From Methylobacterium sp. E-065 (GTDB taxonomy: Bacteria > Pseudomonadota > Alphaproteobacteria > Rhizobiales > Beijerinckiaceae), in assembly GCF_022829605.1 (NCBI RefSeq), contig NZ_JAKSYD010000260.1, positions 1-64,000 of the forward strand: a stretch of 64,000 nt of DNA. The letters are read 5' to 3'. Below are positions 43,435-52,025 of the stretch, piece after piece; the first letter of the stretch is position 1; each line of letters starts with the position of its first letter. The notes under the pieces were generated by a model. It saw nothing but the letters and a program-made list of their open reading frames with translations. It ran no database searches and was not told the DNA's origin. The translations under genes and the position numbers were made by a program.

Positions 43435-44808
43435 ATGTCGGCCCGCGTCCTGATCGTCGACGACCTGTTCCCGAACGTGAAGCTTCTGGAGACGAAGCTC
43501 GGCCTGGAATATTTCGACACAATCGTCGCCATGAACGGCCCGGACGCCATCGCGATCTGCGAGAAGGGCCTGTGCGACCTCGTCCTGCTCGACGTGATGA
43601 TGCCCGGCATGGACGGGTTCGAGGTTTGCCGTCACCTCAAGAGCAATCCGGTCACCGCCCATATCCCGGTGGTGATGGTCACGGCCCTCGATCAGCCCTC
43701 GGACCGCCTGCGCGGCCTCGACGCGGGCGCCGACGATTTCCTGACGAAGCCCGTGGACGACACCGCCCTGTTCACCCGGGTGCGCAGCCTCGTCCGCCTC
43801 AAGGCGGTGACCGACGAGCTGCGCCAGCGGGCGCTGGCATCCGCTGAATTCGGGATCGGCGATCCCCTGGCGCTCGCCGCCGCCGAGACCGGACTCGATG
43901 CCCGGATCCTGCTGATCGAGGATCGGCCCGGCTCGGCCGAGCGCCTCGCCGGCGCCCTGCGCCAGCACCATACGGTGACGATCGAGCCCGATCCGCAGGC
44001 GGCGCTGGTGCTGGCCGCCGAAGGGGGGTTCGACCTCGCGTTGGTCAGCCTCGACCTCGACGGATTCGACGGCCTGCGCCTGTGCAGCCAGCTCCGGTCG
44101 CTGGACCGGACCCGCGCCATGCCGCTGATCATGCTGGCGGAGGAGCATGATCGCGCCCGGGTGGTGCGCGGCCTCGATTTCGGCGTGCACGACTTCCTGA
44201 TGCGCCCGGTCGACCGCAACGAGCTGATGGCCCGCGCCCGCACCCAGGTGAAGCGCAGGCGCTTCACCGACGCGCTCCGGGGCGCGATGCAGGCGTCGCT
44301 GCAGATGGCCGTGACCGATGCGCTGACCGGGCTGCACAACCGGCGCTACCTCGACAACCATCTCGGCGCGGTGTTTTCGGAGCCGGGCCCCCGGCGGGCG
44401 GCGCTGGCCGCCCTCATCCTCGACATCGACCACTTCAAGCGGATCAACGACGGCTACGGCCACGAGGCCGGGGACGAGGTGCTGCGCGGCTTCGCCGACC
44501 GGGTCCGCCAGCACACGCGGCCGGTCGACATCGTGGCGCGCTACGGCGGCGAGGAAGTGGTTGTGATCCTGCCGGAATCCGGCCTCGCCGAGGCGCAGGC
44601 GATCGCGGAGCGCATCCGCGAGCGGGTCGAGGCCGTGCCCTTCCCGGTGCAGCGGGCGACCCGCTCCATCGGCGTGACGGTCTCGATCGGCGTCGCCGTG
44701 CGGCATGCGGACGACGCCGATCCCGGTGACATGCTCCGGCGGGCCGATCTCGCCCTCTACCGGGCCAAGGCGGCGGGGCGGAACCGGGTGGAGCTCCAGG
44801 CGGCCTGA
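43435..44808 (+). CDS. pleD: Diguanylate cyclase PleD
   Basis: 457 residues: receiver 1 (Asp53 in VLLDVMMPGMDGFEV), receiver 2 (FDLALVSLDLDGFDG, adaptor-like), then a GGDEF domain beginning DALTGLHNRRYLDNHL. The active loop reads RYGGEEVVVI, so the usual Phe of GGEEF is Val. The inhibitory RxxD site is kept (RPVD, five residues ahead). It makes cyclic-di-GMP to direct polar development. It lies downstream of divK. Confidence 0.95.
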   Translation: MSARVLIVDDLFPNVKLLETKLGLEYFDTIVAMNGPDAIAICEKGLCDLVLLDVMMPGMDGFEVCRHLKSNPVTAHIPVVMVTALDQPSDRLRGLDAGADDFLTKPVDDTALFTRVRSLVRLKAVTDELRQRALASAEFGIGDPLALAAAETGLDARILLIEDRPGSAERLAGALRQHHTVTIEPDPQAALVLAAEGGFDLALVSLDLDGFDGLRLCSQLRSLDRTRAMPLIMLAEEHDRARVVRGLDFGVHDFLMRPVDRNELMARARTQVKRRRFTDALRGAMQASLQMAVTDALTGLHNRRYLDNHLGAVFSEPGPRRAALAALILDIDHFKRINDGYGHEAGDEVLRGFADRVRQHTRPVDIVARYGGEEVVVILPESGLAEAQAIAERIRERVEAVPFPVQRATRSIGVTVSIGVAVRHADDADPGDMLRRADLALYRAKAAGRNRVELQAA

Positions 44809-44898
44809 GCGCCCTCCGCCGACACGGATACCGGTTCGGCACAAGACAGCGTTTCCGGGCACGCGCTCAGGGCTGCGCAGGATTGTACCGCGCACGGT
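44808..44898. repeat. Dispersed repeat family B, copy 2
   Basis: Starts at the pleD stop and matches 3067-3160 in order of modules: ctccgccga, accggttcggcacaaga, agcg, gcgcaggattg. It encodes no protein. Confidence 0.6.
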
Positions 44899-45212
44899 CC
44901 GCGACAGGGCCGCCATTGTCCCCGAACGAGGCGTGGGTCCCCGCTCCCGTGCGAGCGAGGGGCCCGGTCGCGCTCGCCGATCCTGTCGGCCGACGCTTGT
45001 CGTGTACCGTGGGTCACGGGATCGGGATCGGAGGGACGCACGTCGGGCGGCAGGTGCCAACCACAGTGCCCCAAGGATCGGCGCGGTGGAAAACGCCCGC
45101 CGCGTCAAAACGCTTACCCCCGCTTAGGGATGAAAACCCTAGGATGGCCGTATCATCGGATCCCCGTGCCGGGCCCCGCGCCCGGCCGGCCTGTTGCGGA
45201 GCGGACGACCGG
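44899..45212. other. Rest of pleD-DUF2252 intergenic
   Basis: 314 bp with no separate gene; the DUF2252 frame is open through it but its residues look non-family. The DUF2252 promoter must be here. A candidate AT-richer patch is aaaacgcttacccccgctta (45107-45126). Confidence 0.35.
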
Positions 45213-46421
45213 ATGGACATGCAGGTGCCGGCGCGGCCCGGCCGTGACGCGAGCGTGCTGGAGCAGCGCCGCCTGTGCAAGATCGCCTCCTCGCCGCACG
45301 CCTATGTCCGCGGCACCACGGCGCGCTTCTACGACCTGATCGCCCGGATGCCGGCCGGCACCCTGCCCGAGGGGCCGCCGATCTGGATCTGCGGCGACGC
45401 GCATCTCGGCAATCTCGGCGCGGTGGCCGATGCCGACGGGCGGATCGGCATCGCGATCCGTGACCTCGATCAGACCGTGGTGGCGAACCCGGCCTTCGAC
45501 CTCGTGCGGCTGGCGCTCTCCCTGGTCACCGCGGCGCTGAACGCGACGCTCCCCGGCATCGTCACCGCCCGGATGATGGACGCCATGGCCATCGGCTACG
45601 CCGAGGGGACCGCCGACCCCGAGGGCGCCGAGCGCGACCTCGCCGAATCCGAGATCGTCGCCACCACGAAGCGCCGGGCGCTCGGCCGGCGCTGGCGCCA
45701 CCTGTCCCGCGAACGCCTGAAGGGCAGGACCGACCGCCTGCCGCGGGGGCGCCGGTTCTTCGACCTCGAGCCCGACGAGCGGGATTCCCTCACGGCGCTC
45801 ATCCACGATCCGGCGGTGCACCGGCTCGTCCTGACGCTCGGCGGCGGCGCGACGGAGGCCGAGATCCGGTTGCTCGACGCCGCCTACTGGATCAAGGGCT
45901 GCAGCTCGCTCGGCCGCCTGCGCTATGCCGGCCTCGTGGAAATTCGCGGCGGCGCGCACCCGCACCGCGCGCTCCTCGACGTGAAGGAAGCGGTCCCTTA
46001 CCTCGCCCCGGCCGCCCGCGATGCCGCCATGCCGGCCGACCACGCGGCGCGCGTGGTGGCGGGCGCCCGGGCGCTGTCGCCGCAGCTCGGCGACCGGATG
46101 GTGTCGGGCCATGTCCTGGGCAAACCCGTCACGGTCCGTGAGCTGATGCCGCAGGATCTCAAGATCGACGCCGAGCAGTTCTCCCGGCAGGAAGCGGTCC
46201 GCGTCGCCGGGCACCTCGCCGCGATCCTCGGCCGGTCGCACGGCCGGCAGATGGACGAGGCCACCCGCCGGACCTGGATCGATACGGTGCGCGCCCCCGG
46301 CCCGGGCCCCGACGCCCCCGGCTGGCTGTGGTCCGTGGTCACCGACCTGATGGGCGCACACCAGCGCGGCTATCTGGAGCATTGCTACCGGATCGCCCGC
46401 GAGGACCTGTCGCACGGCTGA
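45213..46421 (+). CDS. DUF2252 protein
   Basis: 402 residues from ATG 45213 (MDMQVPARPGRDA), 11 bases after GGAG; ATG 45144 is an alternative. The family core is clear: ASSPHAYVRGTTARFYDLIAR, IWICGDAHLGNLG, RDLDQTVVANPAFDLVRLALS and later YWIKGCSSLGRLRYAGLVEI. DUF2252 resembles aminoglycoside-phosphotransferase-type kinases, but its substrate is not known. No signal peptide. Confidence 0.8.
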   Translation: MDMQVPARPGRDASVLEQRRLCKIASSPHAYVRGTTARFYDLIARMPAGTLPEGPPIWICGDAHLGNLGAVADADGRIGIAIRDLDQTVVANPAFDLVRLALSLVTAALNATLPGIVTARMMDAMAIGYAEGTADPEGAERDLAESEIVATTKRRALGRRWRHLSRERLKGRTDRLPRGRRFFDLEPDERDSLTALIHDPAVHRLVLTLGGGATEAEIRLLDAAYWIKGCSSLGRLRYAGLVEIRGGAHPHRALLDVKEAVPYLAPAARDAAMPADHAARVVAGARALSPQLGDRMVSGHVLGKPVTVRELMPQDLKIDAEQFSRQEAVRVAGHLAAILGRSHGRQMDEATRRTWIDTVRAPGPGPDAPGWLWSVVTDLMGAHQRGYLEHCYRIAREDLSHG

Positions 46422-46527
46422 GTCGGACCAGGCTCGGGCCACAGGCCGGTTGACACCACCCCCGCCATCGCCAACACCTCGCGCCCGCCGCCTCGCTGCG
46501 GCGGATCCCGGGAAGACCTGTGACACG

Positions 46528-47490
46528 ATGGCGGTGACGCGCACCTACCTCGACTTCGAGAAGCCCGTGGCCGAGCTGGAGGCCAAGCTCGAGGAACTGC
46601 GCGCCGTGAGCGCGCGCGACGGCGCGGTCTCGATCGCCGAGGAAGTCGGCCGGCTGGAGGCCAAGGCCGGCCAGGCGCTCGCCGAGATCTACGCGGCTCT
46701 GACGCCCTGGCAGAAGACCCAGGTGGCCCGCCACCCGCAGCGCCCGCATTTCGTCGATTATTGCGGCGGGCTCATCAGCGAGTTCACCCCGCTCGCCGGC
46801 GACCGCAGCTTCGGCGAGGACGAGGCGATTCTCGGCGGTTTCGGCCGGTTCCGCGGCCGCCCCGTCCTGGTCCTCGGTCAGGAGAAGGGCGCCACCACGG
46901 AGGCGCGGCTCCGGCACAACTTCGGCATGGCCCGGCCCGAGGGCTACCGCAAGGCGGTCCGCCTGATGGAGACCGCCGATCGGTTCGGCCTGCCGGTGAT
47001 CGCCTTCGTCGACACCGCCGGCGCCTATCCGGGCATCGAGGCGGAGGAGCGCGGGCAGGCCGAGGCCATCGCCCGCTCCACCGAAGCCTGCCTCGCGCTG
47101 GGCGTGCCCAACGTCGCCGTGGTGATCGGGGAGGGCGGCTCGGGTGGCGCGATCGCGCTCGCCACCGCCAACCGGGTGTTGATGCTGGAACACGCGATCT
47201 ACGGGGTGATCTCGCCCGAGGGCGCCGCCTCGATCCTGTGGCGCGACCAGGGCCGCGCCTCGGACGCCGCCACCGCGATGAAGATCACCGCCCAGGACCT
47301 GCTGCGGCTCGGCGTCATCGACGGCATCATCCCGGAGGCCACCGGCGGGGCGCATCGCGACCGGGAGGGGGCGATCCGCGTGGCGGGCGACGCAATCGCC
47401 GAATCGCTCGCCCAGTTCGACGGCCTCGCACCCGACGAGATCCGCGACCGGCGCGCGGAAAAGTTCCTGGCGATCGGCCGAGCCCTGTGA
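46528..47490 (+). CDS. accA: Acetyl-CoA carboxylase carboxyltransferase, alpha subunit
   Basis: 320 residues. It moves carboxyl from biotin to acetyl-CoA for fatty-acid synthesis, with AccD. Blocks: TYLDFEKPVAELEAKLEEL, HFVDYCGGLISEFTPLAGD, GQEKGATTE, FVDTAGAYPGIEAEERGQAEA, GEGGSGGAIAL, and VISPEGAASILW. ATG 46528 matches the family. Its stop overlaps the following GTG (GTGA). Confidence 0.97.
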   Translation: MAVTRTYLDFEKPVAELEAKLEELRAVSARDGAVSIAEEVGRLEAKAGQALAEIYAALTPWQKTQVARHPQRPHFVDYCGGLISEFTPLAGDRSFGEDEAILGGFGRFRGRPVLVLGQEKGATTEARLRHNFGMARPEGYRKAVRLMETADRFGLPVIAFVDTAGAYPGIEAEERGQAEAIARSTEACLALGVPNVAVVIGEGGSGGAIALATANRVLMLEHAIYGVISPEGAASILWRDQGRASDAATAMKITAQDLLRLGVIDGIIPEATGGAHRDREGAIRVAGDAIAESLAQFDGLAPDEIRDRRAEKFLAIGRAL

Positions 47491-48218
47491 GCGAACCCGG
47501 GGCGACGGGGGGCCTGTTCGGTGCGATCGGGCGGCTGCTCGGCCGGCGCGACGCGCGGGAGCCGGGCCCGCACAACCACATCTCGCTGGGCTGCAACTGC
47601 CAGATGGCGCACGTGCTCAAGACCCTGGACCTGCGCCAGTGGTCGGGCCCGCTCGACTGGATCTTCTCGATGCCCGGCATGGCCCGGGACTGCCTCACGG
47701 ACGATTTCTCCGCCCTCCTCGACCGGGACCAGCTGGAGAGCATTCCGGAGGCGGAGCGGCGCGGCCCCGACATCTGGCGCGGGCGCCACCGGCTCTACCG
47801 GGAGCGGCACGGGCTTGAATGCGTGTTCAACCACCACGACCCGGCGGCGAACGCGGCGGACTACGCCTTCCTCGCCGAGGGCGTGCGCCGGGTCCGGACG
47901 GCGCTGGACACGCCGGGCACGGATAACCGGCTCTGGATGATGAGCCACCTGCACACGCCCCGGGCCGTGGTCGAGGCGATCGACGACCTCCTGGGTCAGC
48001 GGGCGAGCCGCAACCACCTGACCTTCCTGCAGCTCGAGACCGGGCATCCGCGGATGGAGATCGTCGAGGCCGTGGACCTGCGGCCGACGCTCCGCTGGCT
48101 CACCGTGCAGACCCCCTCGGAGCCGGTCGGCCTGCGCCTGGCCGACCCCGCGGACGATGCGGCGCTCGTGGAGATCATCCGCGCGGAGGCGGGACGTCAG
48201 CCGGCGCTGTTCGGCTGA
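47487..48218 (+). CDS. DUF1796 / papain-like cysteine peptidase-type protein
   Basis: 243 residues from GTG 47487, coupled to accA. The family signature is NHISLGCNCQMAHVLKTLDL, with a candidate catalytic Cys, followed by SGPLDWIFSMPGM; His in FNHHDP and Asn/Asp downstream may complete the site. The pairing with accA suggests co-expression rather than a proven shared job. Confidence 0.8.
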   Translation: MSEPGATGGLFGAIGRLLGRRDAREPGPHNHISLGCNCQMAHVLKTLDLRQWSGPLDWIFSMPGMARDCLTDDFSALLDRDQLESIPEAERRGPDIWRGRHRLYRERHGLECVFNHHDPAANAADYAFLAEGVRRVRTALDTPGTDNRLWMMSHLHTPRAVVEAIDDLLGQRASRNHLTFLQLETGHPRMEIVEAVDLRPTLRWLTVQTPSEPVGLRLADPADDAALVEIIRAEAGRQPALFG

Positions 48219-48291
48219 GCGACTGCGGCGGCCATCCATGTGAGGCGCGACGGGGCGATGATCGCGCCGACGATACGGAGGCCGATGGACG

Positions 48292-48756
48292 ATGATCCGT
48301 TCCGACCTGAAATTCCGCCGGGCCGTCCTGTCGGACCTCCCCGCGATCGTCGCATTGCTGGCCGACGACGAACTCGGATCGGCCCGCGAGGCGCCGTGGG
48401 AGACGGCATCGCACCGCTACCGCGATGCGTTCGCCGAGATCGATGCCGACCCGCATCAGCTGCTATGCATCGCGGAGATCGACGGGCACATCGTCGGAAC
48501 CCTGCAACTCACGTTCATCGCGGGCCTCTCCCGCAACGGATCGAAGCGGGGACTGATCGAGGGCGTCCGCATCGCCCGCGAACGACGCGGCGAACGGCTC
48601 GGCGAAGCCCTGTTGGCCTGGGCGATCGACACGTGTCGCGCCCGCGACTGCACGCTGGTCCAGTTGACGACGGATAAGAGGCGGGTGGACGCGCACCGGT
48701 TCTATGAACGGCTCGGCTTCGAGCCGTCGCATCTGGGCTACAAGCGCCCGCTCTGA
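48292..48756 (+). CDS. GNAT-family acetyltransferase
   Basis: 154 residues. FRRAVLSDLPAIVALLADDE at the start, ALLCIAEIDGHIVGTLQLTF in the middle, and the acetyl-CoA loop VRIARERRGERLGEALLAW (R-R-x-G-x-G/A). It ends VDAHRFYERLGFEPSHLGYK. The substrate is not evident. It is convergent with the broken lysR. Confidence 0.9.
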   Translation: MIRSDLKFRRAVLSDLPAIVALLADDELGSAREAPWETASHRYRDAFAEIDADPHQLLCIAEIDGHIVGTLQLTFIAGLSRNGSKRGLIEGVRIARERRGERLGEALLAWAIDTCRARDCTLVQLTTDKRRVDAHRFYERLGFEPSHLGYKRPL

Positions 48757-48823
48757 ATGCGGTCCGGCCGCCACCCCTTCGCGTCCGAGACAACAGCTAT
48801 CCCTGAAGGGGGCCGCAAACCCG

Positions 48824-49745
48824 TCACGGCCCTGCGCTGCCCCCGCGCATCCGCTCGACCAGGAAATCCACCAGCACCCGCACGCGGGCCGGCATGGCGG
48901 GGCCGCCCACGAACACCGCGTGGATCGCCTCACGGTCCCGCGGATTGAACGGCTCCAGCTGTGCGACCAACCGGCCGGTGGCGAGGTCGTCCGCGATGTG
49001 GAAGTTGCCGACTCGCGTGATGCCGACGCCCCGCAGAGCGAGCTGCACCAGGGTCTCGCCGTTGTTGGCCGCGACCGTACCGGTCACCGGCTGGACGAAA
49101 TCCCGCCCGTCCTCCCGGAATGGCCAGCCCGGCTCGGCCCGGCGGAAGCTGAAATCCAGGCCGTTGTGCCGCGCCAGATCGCCGGCCGGCACGGCGTTCC
49201 GGCCCGGGCGAGGTAGTCGGGCGATGCCACCACGGTCCGGCCGGTCTCGCCGAGCCGACGGGCGGTGAGCGGAGTGTCGGCCAACGGCCCGAACCGGATC
49301 GCCACGTCGGCCCGGCCGCCCAGAACGTCGGCGAGTTGGTCGCTGAGGTCGATCTCGACCGTGATACCGGGATGCGCGCGACGAAGTCCGCCAGCAGCGG
49401 CACGATCACGAGGCGCCCATGCGCGGTGGCGGCGCTGACCCGGACCCATCCGCGCGGGCAGCCGCGGTCGGCGAGCGTAGCTTCAGTCTCGTCGAGATCT
49501 GCCAGGATGCGGCGCGCGGCCCGCCCGTAAGTCTCGCCCTCGGCGGTAAGGCGCAGATTCCGGGTGGTCCGCACGAGGAGCTGAACGCCGAGCCGTCCCT
49601 CGATCCGGACGATGATCCGGCTGACCGCCCATGGCGTCAGCCCGAGCCGGCGCGCTGCCTTGGACAGGCTGCCGGCCTCCACCACCGCCAGGAACACCGC
49701 CATCTCCCCGGCGCGGTCGACCTTGTCGTGTGGCATGCGCGGCAA
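48824..49745 (-). pseudogene. LysR-type regulator, frameshifted twice
   Basis: ATG 49745 starts a normal LTTR helix-turn-helix (EMAVFLAVVEAGSLSKAARRL, LTPWAVSRIIVRIEGRLG). After LLADFVARIP the code moves to HPGITVEIDLSDQLADVL and RRLGETGRTVVASPDYLARAG, then moves again to MPAGDLARHNGLDFSFRR and the ending VDFLVERMRGGS. The 922-bp span is two bases short of whole codons, so two single-base deletions are implied (near 49370 and 49205). The repaired protein would be about 307 residues, a normal length. Confidence 0.8.
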
Positions 49746-49772
49746 TCCCGGAGGGCTTCCGGCCCGGATCGA

Positions 49773-50129
49773 TCAGGCGGCCTCCGGCATAGGCGTGATA
49801 CGTGCGAGTTCATCGCCGATCCGGGGCAGGAGCGTCGCACTCTCGAACTGGCTCTGCAGGTTGAGCCAGAACTGATGCGAAGTCCGGAACAGCCGCGCCA
49901 ACCGCAGCGCCGTATCGGTACTGATCCCGATTTCCCGCTTCACGATCCGCTCGATCCGCGAGCGCGGCAGGCCAATGGCGCGCGCGACCGCGCCGGCCGA
50001 GAGGTCGAACGGCTCCATGAACTCGACGCGCAGGATGTCCCCGGGATGAACCGGCGGGACACTGTCGAAGGCGTCCGCGGCATCGAAGGCCCAGTGGAGA
50101 TCCGCGATGGTCTCGATGGTATTTGACAT
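49773..50129 (-). CDS. higA: HigA-family antitoxin
   Basis: 118 residues. VHPGDILRVEFMEPFDLS followed by AVARAIGLPRSRIERIVKRE is the HigA/VapA-type XRE helix-turn-helix, then DTALRLARLFRTSHQFWLNLQ. It is intact. It begins 13 bp after the (frameshifted) higB stop. Confidence 0.9.
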   Translation of the reverse strand: MSNTIETIADLHWAFDAADAFDSVPPVHPGDILRVEFMEPFDLSAGAVARAIGLPRSRIERIVKREIGISTDTALRLARLFRTSHQFWLNLQSQFESATLLPRIGDELARITPMPEAA

Positions 50130-50142
50130 CCGAGGTGTCTCC

Positions 50143-50423
50143 TCAGTGATAATCCGTGACTTCCACGCGCCTCGGCCCGCCTTCTGTCCAGATGAAGCAG
50201 ATCCGGAACTGCTTGTTGACAGCGATGGCGTGCTGCCCGGCCCGATCCTGGCTCAAGGCGTGAAGCTTGTTTCCCGGCGGCCGCTTGAGATCGTCCAAGG
50301 ACGCCGCGGCATCGAGCAGGATCAGCTTGCTCCGTGCCGCCTGAACAGATCGGCGGGGAAACCCTTCGGACAGCGTCCTGCGAAAACCGCCTCCGTGTAC
50401 CTGTCGTGGAAGCTGAGGATCAT
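50143..50423 (-). pseudogene. higB: HigB-family toxin, frameshifted once
   Basis: ATG 50423 reads MILSFHDRYTEAVFAGRCPK and GFPADLF, matching HigB/RelE-type mRNA interferases. Then one base is missing near 50345 and the code continues in the next frame: ARSKLILLDAAASLDDLK, PPGNKLHALSQDRAGQH, FRICFIWTEGGPRRVE, ending in TGA at 50143-50145. The span is 281 bp, one less than 282. As written the toxin ends early after FRRHGAS. Confidence 0.8.
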
Positions 50424-50433
50424 CGGACAGTGC

Positions 50434-50450
50434 GTTGCAGTGAGTGCAAC
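50434..50450. promoter_or_regulatory. Inverted repeat before higB, possible HigA operator
   Basis: gttgca (50434-50439) and tgcaac (50445-50450) form a perfect 6-bp inverted repeat with a 5-base spacer, starting 11 bp upstream of the higB ATG. Size and place fit autorepression by HigA. Confidence 0.45.
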
Positions 50451-50695
50451 ATCTGGTCTCGCGCGAAGCCCTCCGTCAAGGCTCTCGTCTCAGGATCCTC
50501 TTCGCGGCCGCGATCTCTCGGATAGACCTCATGGTGCGCAGCCCAAGTCGGCTCGGTCTGCGTTTTCGCAGTCCTTGAAATCCCCCACCGACGACATTCG
50601 TGCCGTGCGCGCACAGATCCTGATCCGCACAGCGGGCTACTGCCCCGAAGCCGAATCGGCCACCTGCATCTCCGGAACAACCGGAGACCGGATTC

Positions 50696-51880
50696 GTGGC
50701 GCTCAACCCACCCCTTCTGGCGCTCGCCATCGGCGCCTTCGGCATCGGCGTCACCGAGTTCACCCCGATGGGGATGCTGCCCCTCATGGCCGGGGATCTC
50801 GGCGTCTCGATCCCCGCCATGGGCCTCGTGGTCAGCGCCTACGCGCTCGGGCTCCAGGTCGGCGCGCCGCTGGTGACGCTCGCCACCGCCCGCATGCCCC
50901 GGCGGCGTCTGCTGGTCGGGCTGATGGCGATCTTCACCCTCGGCAACCTGATGGCGGCGCTCGCCGACAGCCATGCCATGGTGGTCGTCGCCCGGCTGGT
51001 GACGTCCCTGAATCACGGCGCGTTCTTCGGGGTCGGAGCCGTCGTGGCCGCCGGGATCGTGCCGCCCGAGCGTCGGGCCGCCGCGGTGGCCGCCATGTTC
51101 TCGGGGCTCACCGTCGCGCTGATCGGCGGCGTGCCCCTTGCCGCCTGGATCGGGGTGGAATTCGGCTGGCGCTTGGCATTCTGGGGCATCGCGGGCGTCG
51201 GCGCCGCGTCCATGCTGGCGCTGCGCCTCGCACTGCCGGAGCTGAGGGCGGAGCCCGGCGCCGACCTGCGGGCCGAGCTGCGCGTGCTCGGCCGCGGGCC
51301 GGTGCTCGCCGCCCTCGCCCTCACCACGATCGGCTTCAGCGCGATGTTCACGCTGTTCACCTACATCGTGCCGATCCTGCATACAGAGACCGGGGCCACG
51401 ACATCCCTCGTGACAGCGATGCTGGTCCTCAACGGGATCGGCCTCGCTGCGGGCAACTGGCTCGGCGGGCGCCTCGCCGACCGCTCCATCGACGGGACGA
51501 TCCTGGCCGCGCTGGCGGCCCATATCGCCATCCTCGTGCTGTTCGCCGGGCTGATGCGCAGCCCAGCGTCGGTTGCAATCCTGATGGTGCTGTGGGGCGT
51601 GGCGAGCTTCGCCATCGTCCCGCCGCTCCAGATGCGGGTGATGGAGAAGGCCGGCGCGGCTCCGAATCTCGCCTCGGCCATGAATATCGGCGCCTTCAAC
51701 CTCGGCAACGCCATTGGGGCGGCCGTGGGGAGCGGCGTGATCGATGCCGGGTTCGGACTCCCGGCCTTGCCGCTCGCCGGGGCCGCCCTGGCGGCGATGC
51801 CCCTGCTCCTGATCCTGTGGCTCCGCCGCGGCAGCCGGCCACGGTCCGCCGGAGCCGCGGCGATCCGCGGATCGGTCTGA
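50696..51880 (+). CDS. MFS transporter (DHA1-like efflux)
   Basis: 394 residues from GTG 50696. Twelve hydrophobic segments are visible. The family's first segment (LLALAIGAFGIGVTEFTPMGML) and loop 2-3 (ATARMPRRRLLVGLMAIF) resemble sugar/drug-efflux members of the AraJ/YdhP group. It probably exports a small molecule across the inner membrane. No regulator is adjacent except the broken lysR further upstream. Confidence 0.85.
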   Translation: MALNPPLLALAIGAFGIGVTEFTPMGMLPLMAGDLGVSIPAMGLVVSAYALGLQVGAPLVTLATARMPRRRLLVGLMAIFTLGNLMAALADSHAMVVVARLVTSLNHGAFFGVGAVVAAGIVPPERRAAAVAAMFSGLTVALIGGVPLAAWIGVEFGWRLAFWGIAGVGAASMLALRLALPELRAEPGADLRAELRVLGRGPVLAALALTTIGFSAMFTLFTYIVPILHTETGATTSLVTAMLVLNGIGLAAGNWLGGRLADRSIDGTILAALAAHIAILVLFAGLMRSPASVAILMVLWGVASFAIVPPLQMRVMEKAGAAPNLASAMNIGAFNLGNAIGAAVGSGVIDAGFGLPALPLAGAALAAMPLLLILWLRRGSRPRSAGAAAIRGSV

Positions 51881-52025
51881 TGCCCTGCCAGAGAGCGGTG
51901 CAGTGTTGCGCCAGCGTCCTTGCGGTAAGAAAGGCGCAAGCTTAACGAGCCTATTGGGTTGGGGAGTGGCGCTCGACGGTTGCCGAAAAGGTCCGCGGGC
52001 GCACGTAGGACGATTGAGGTTCCCC

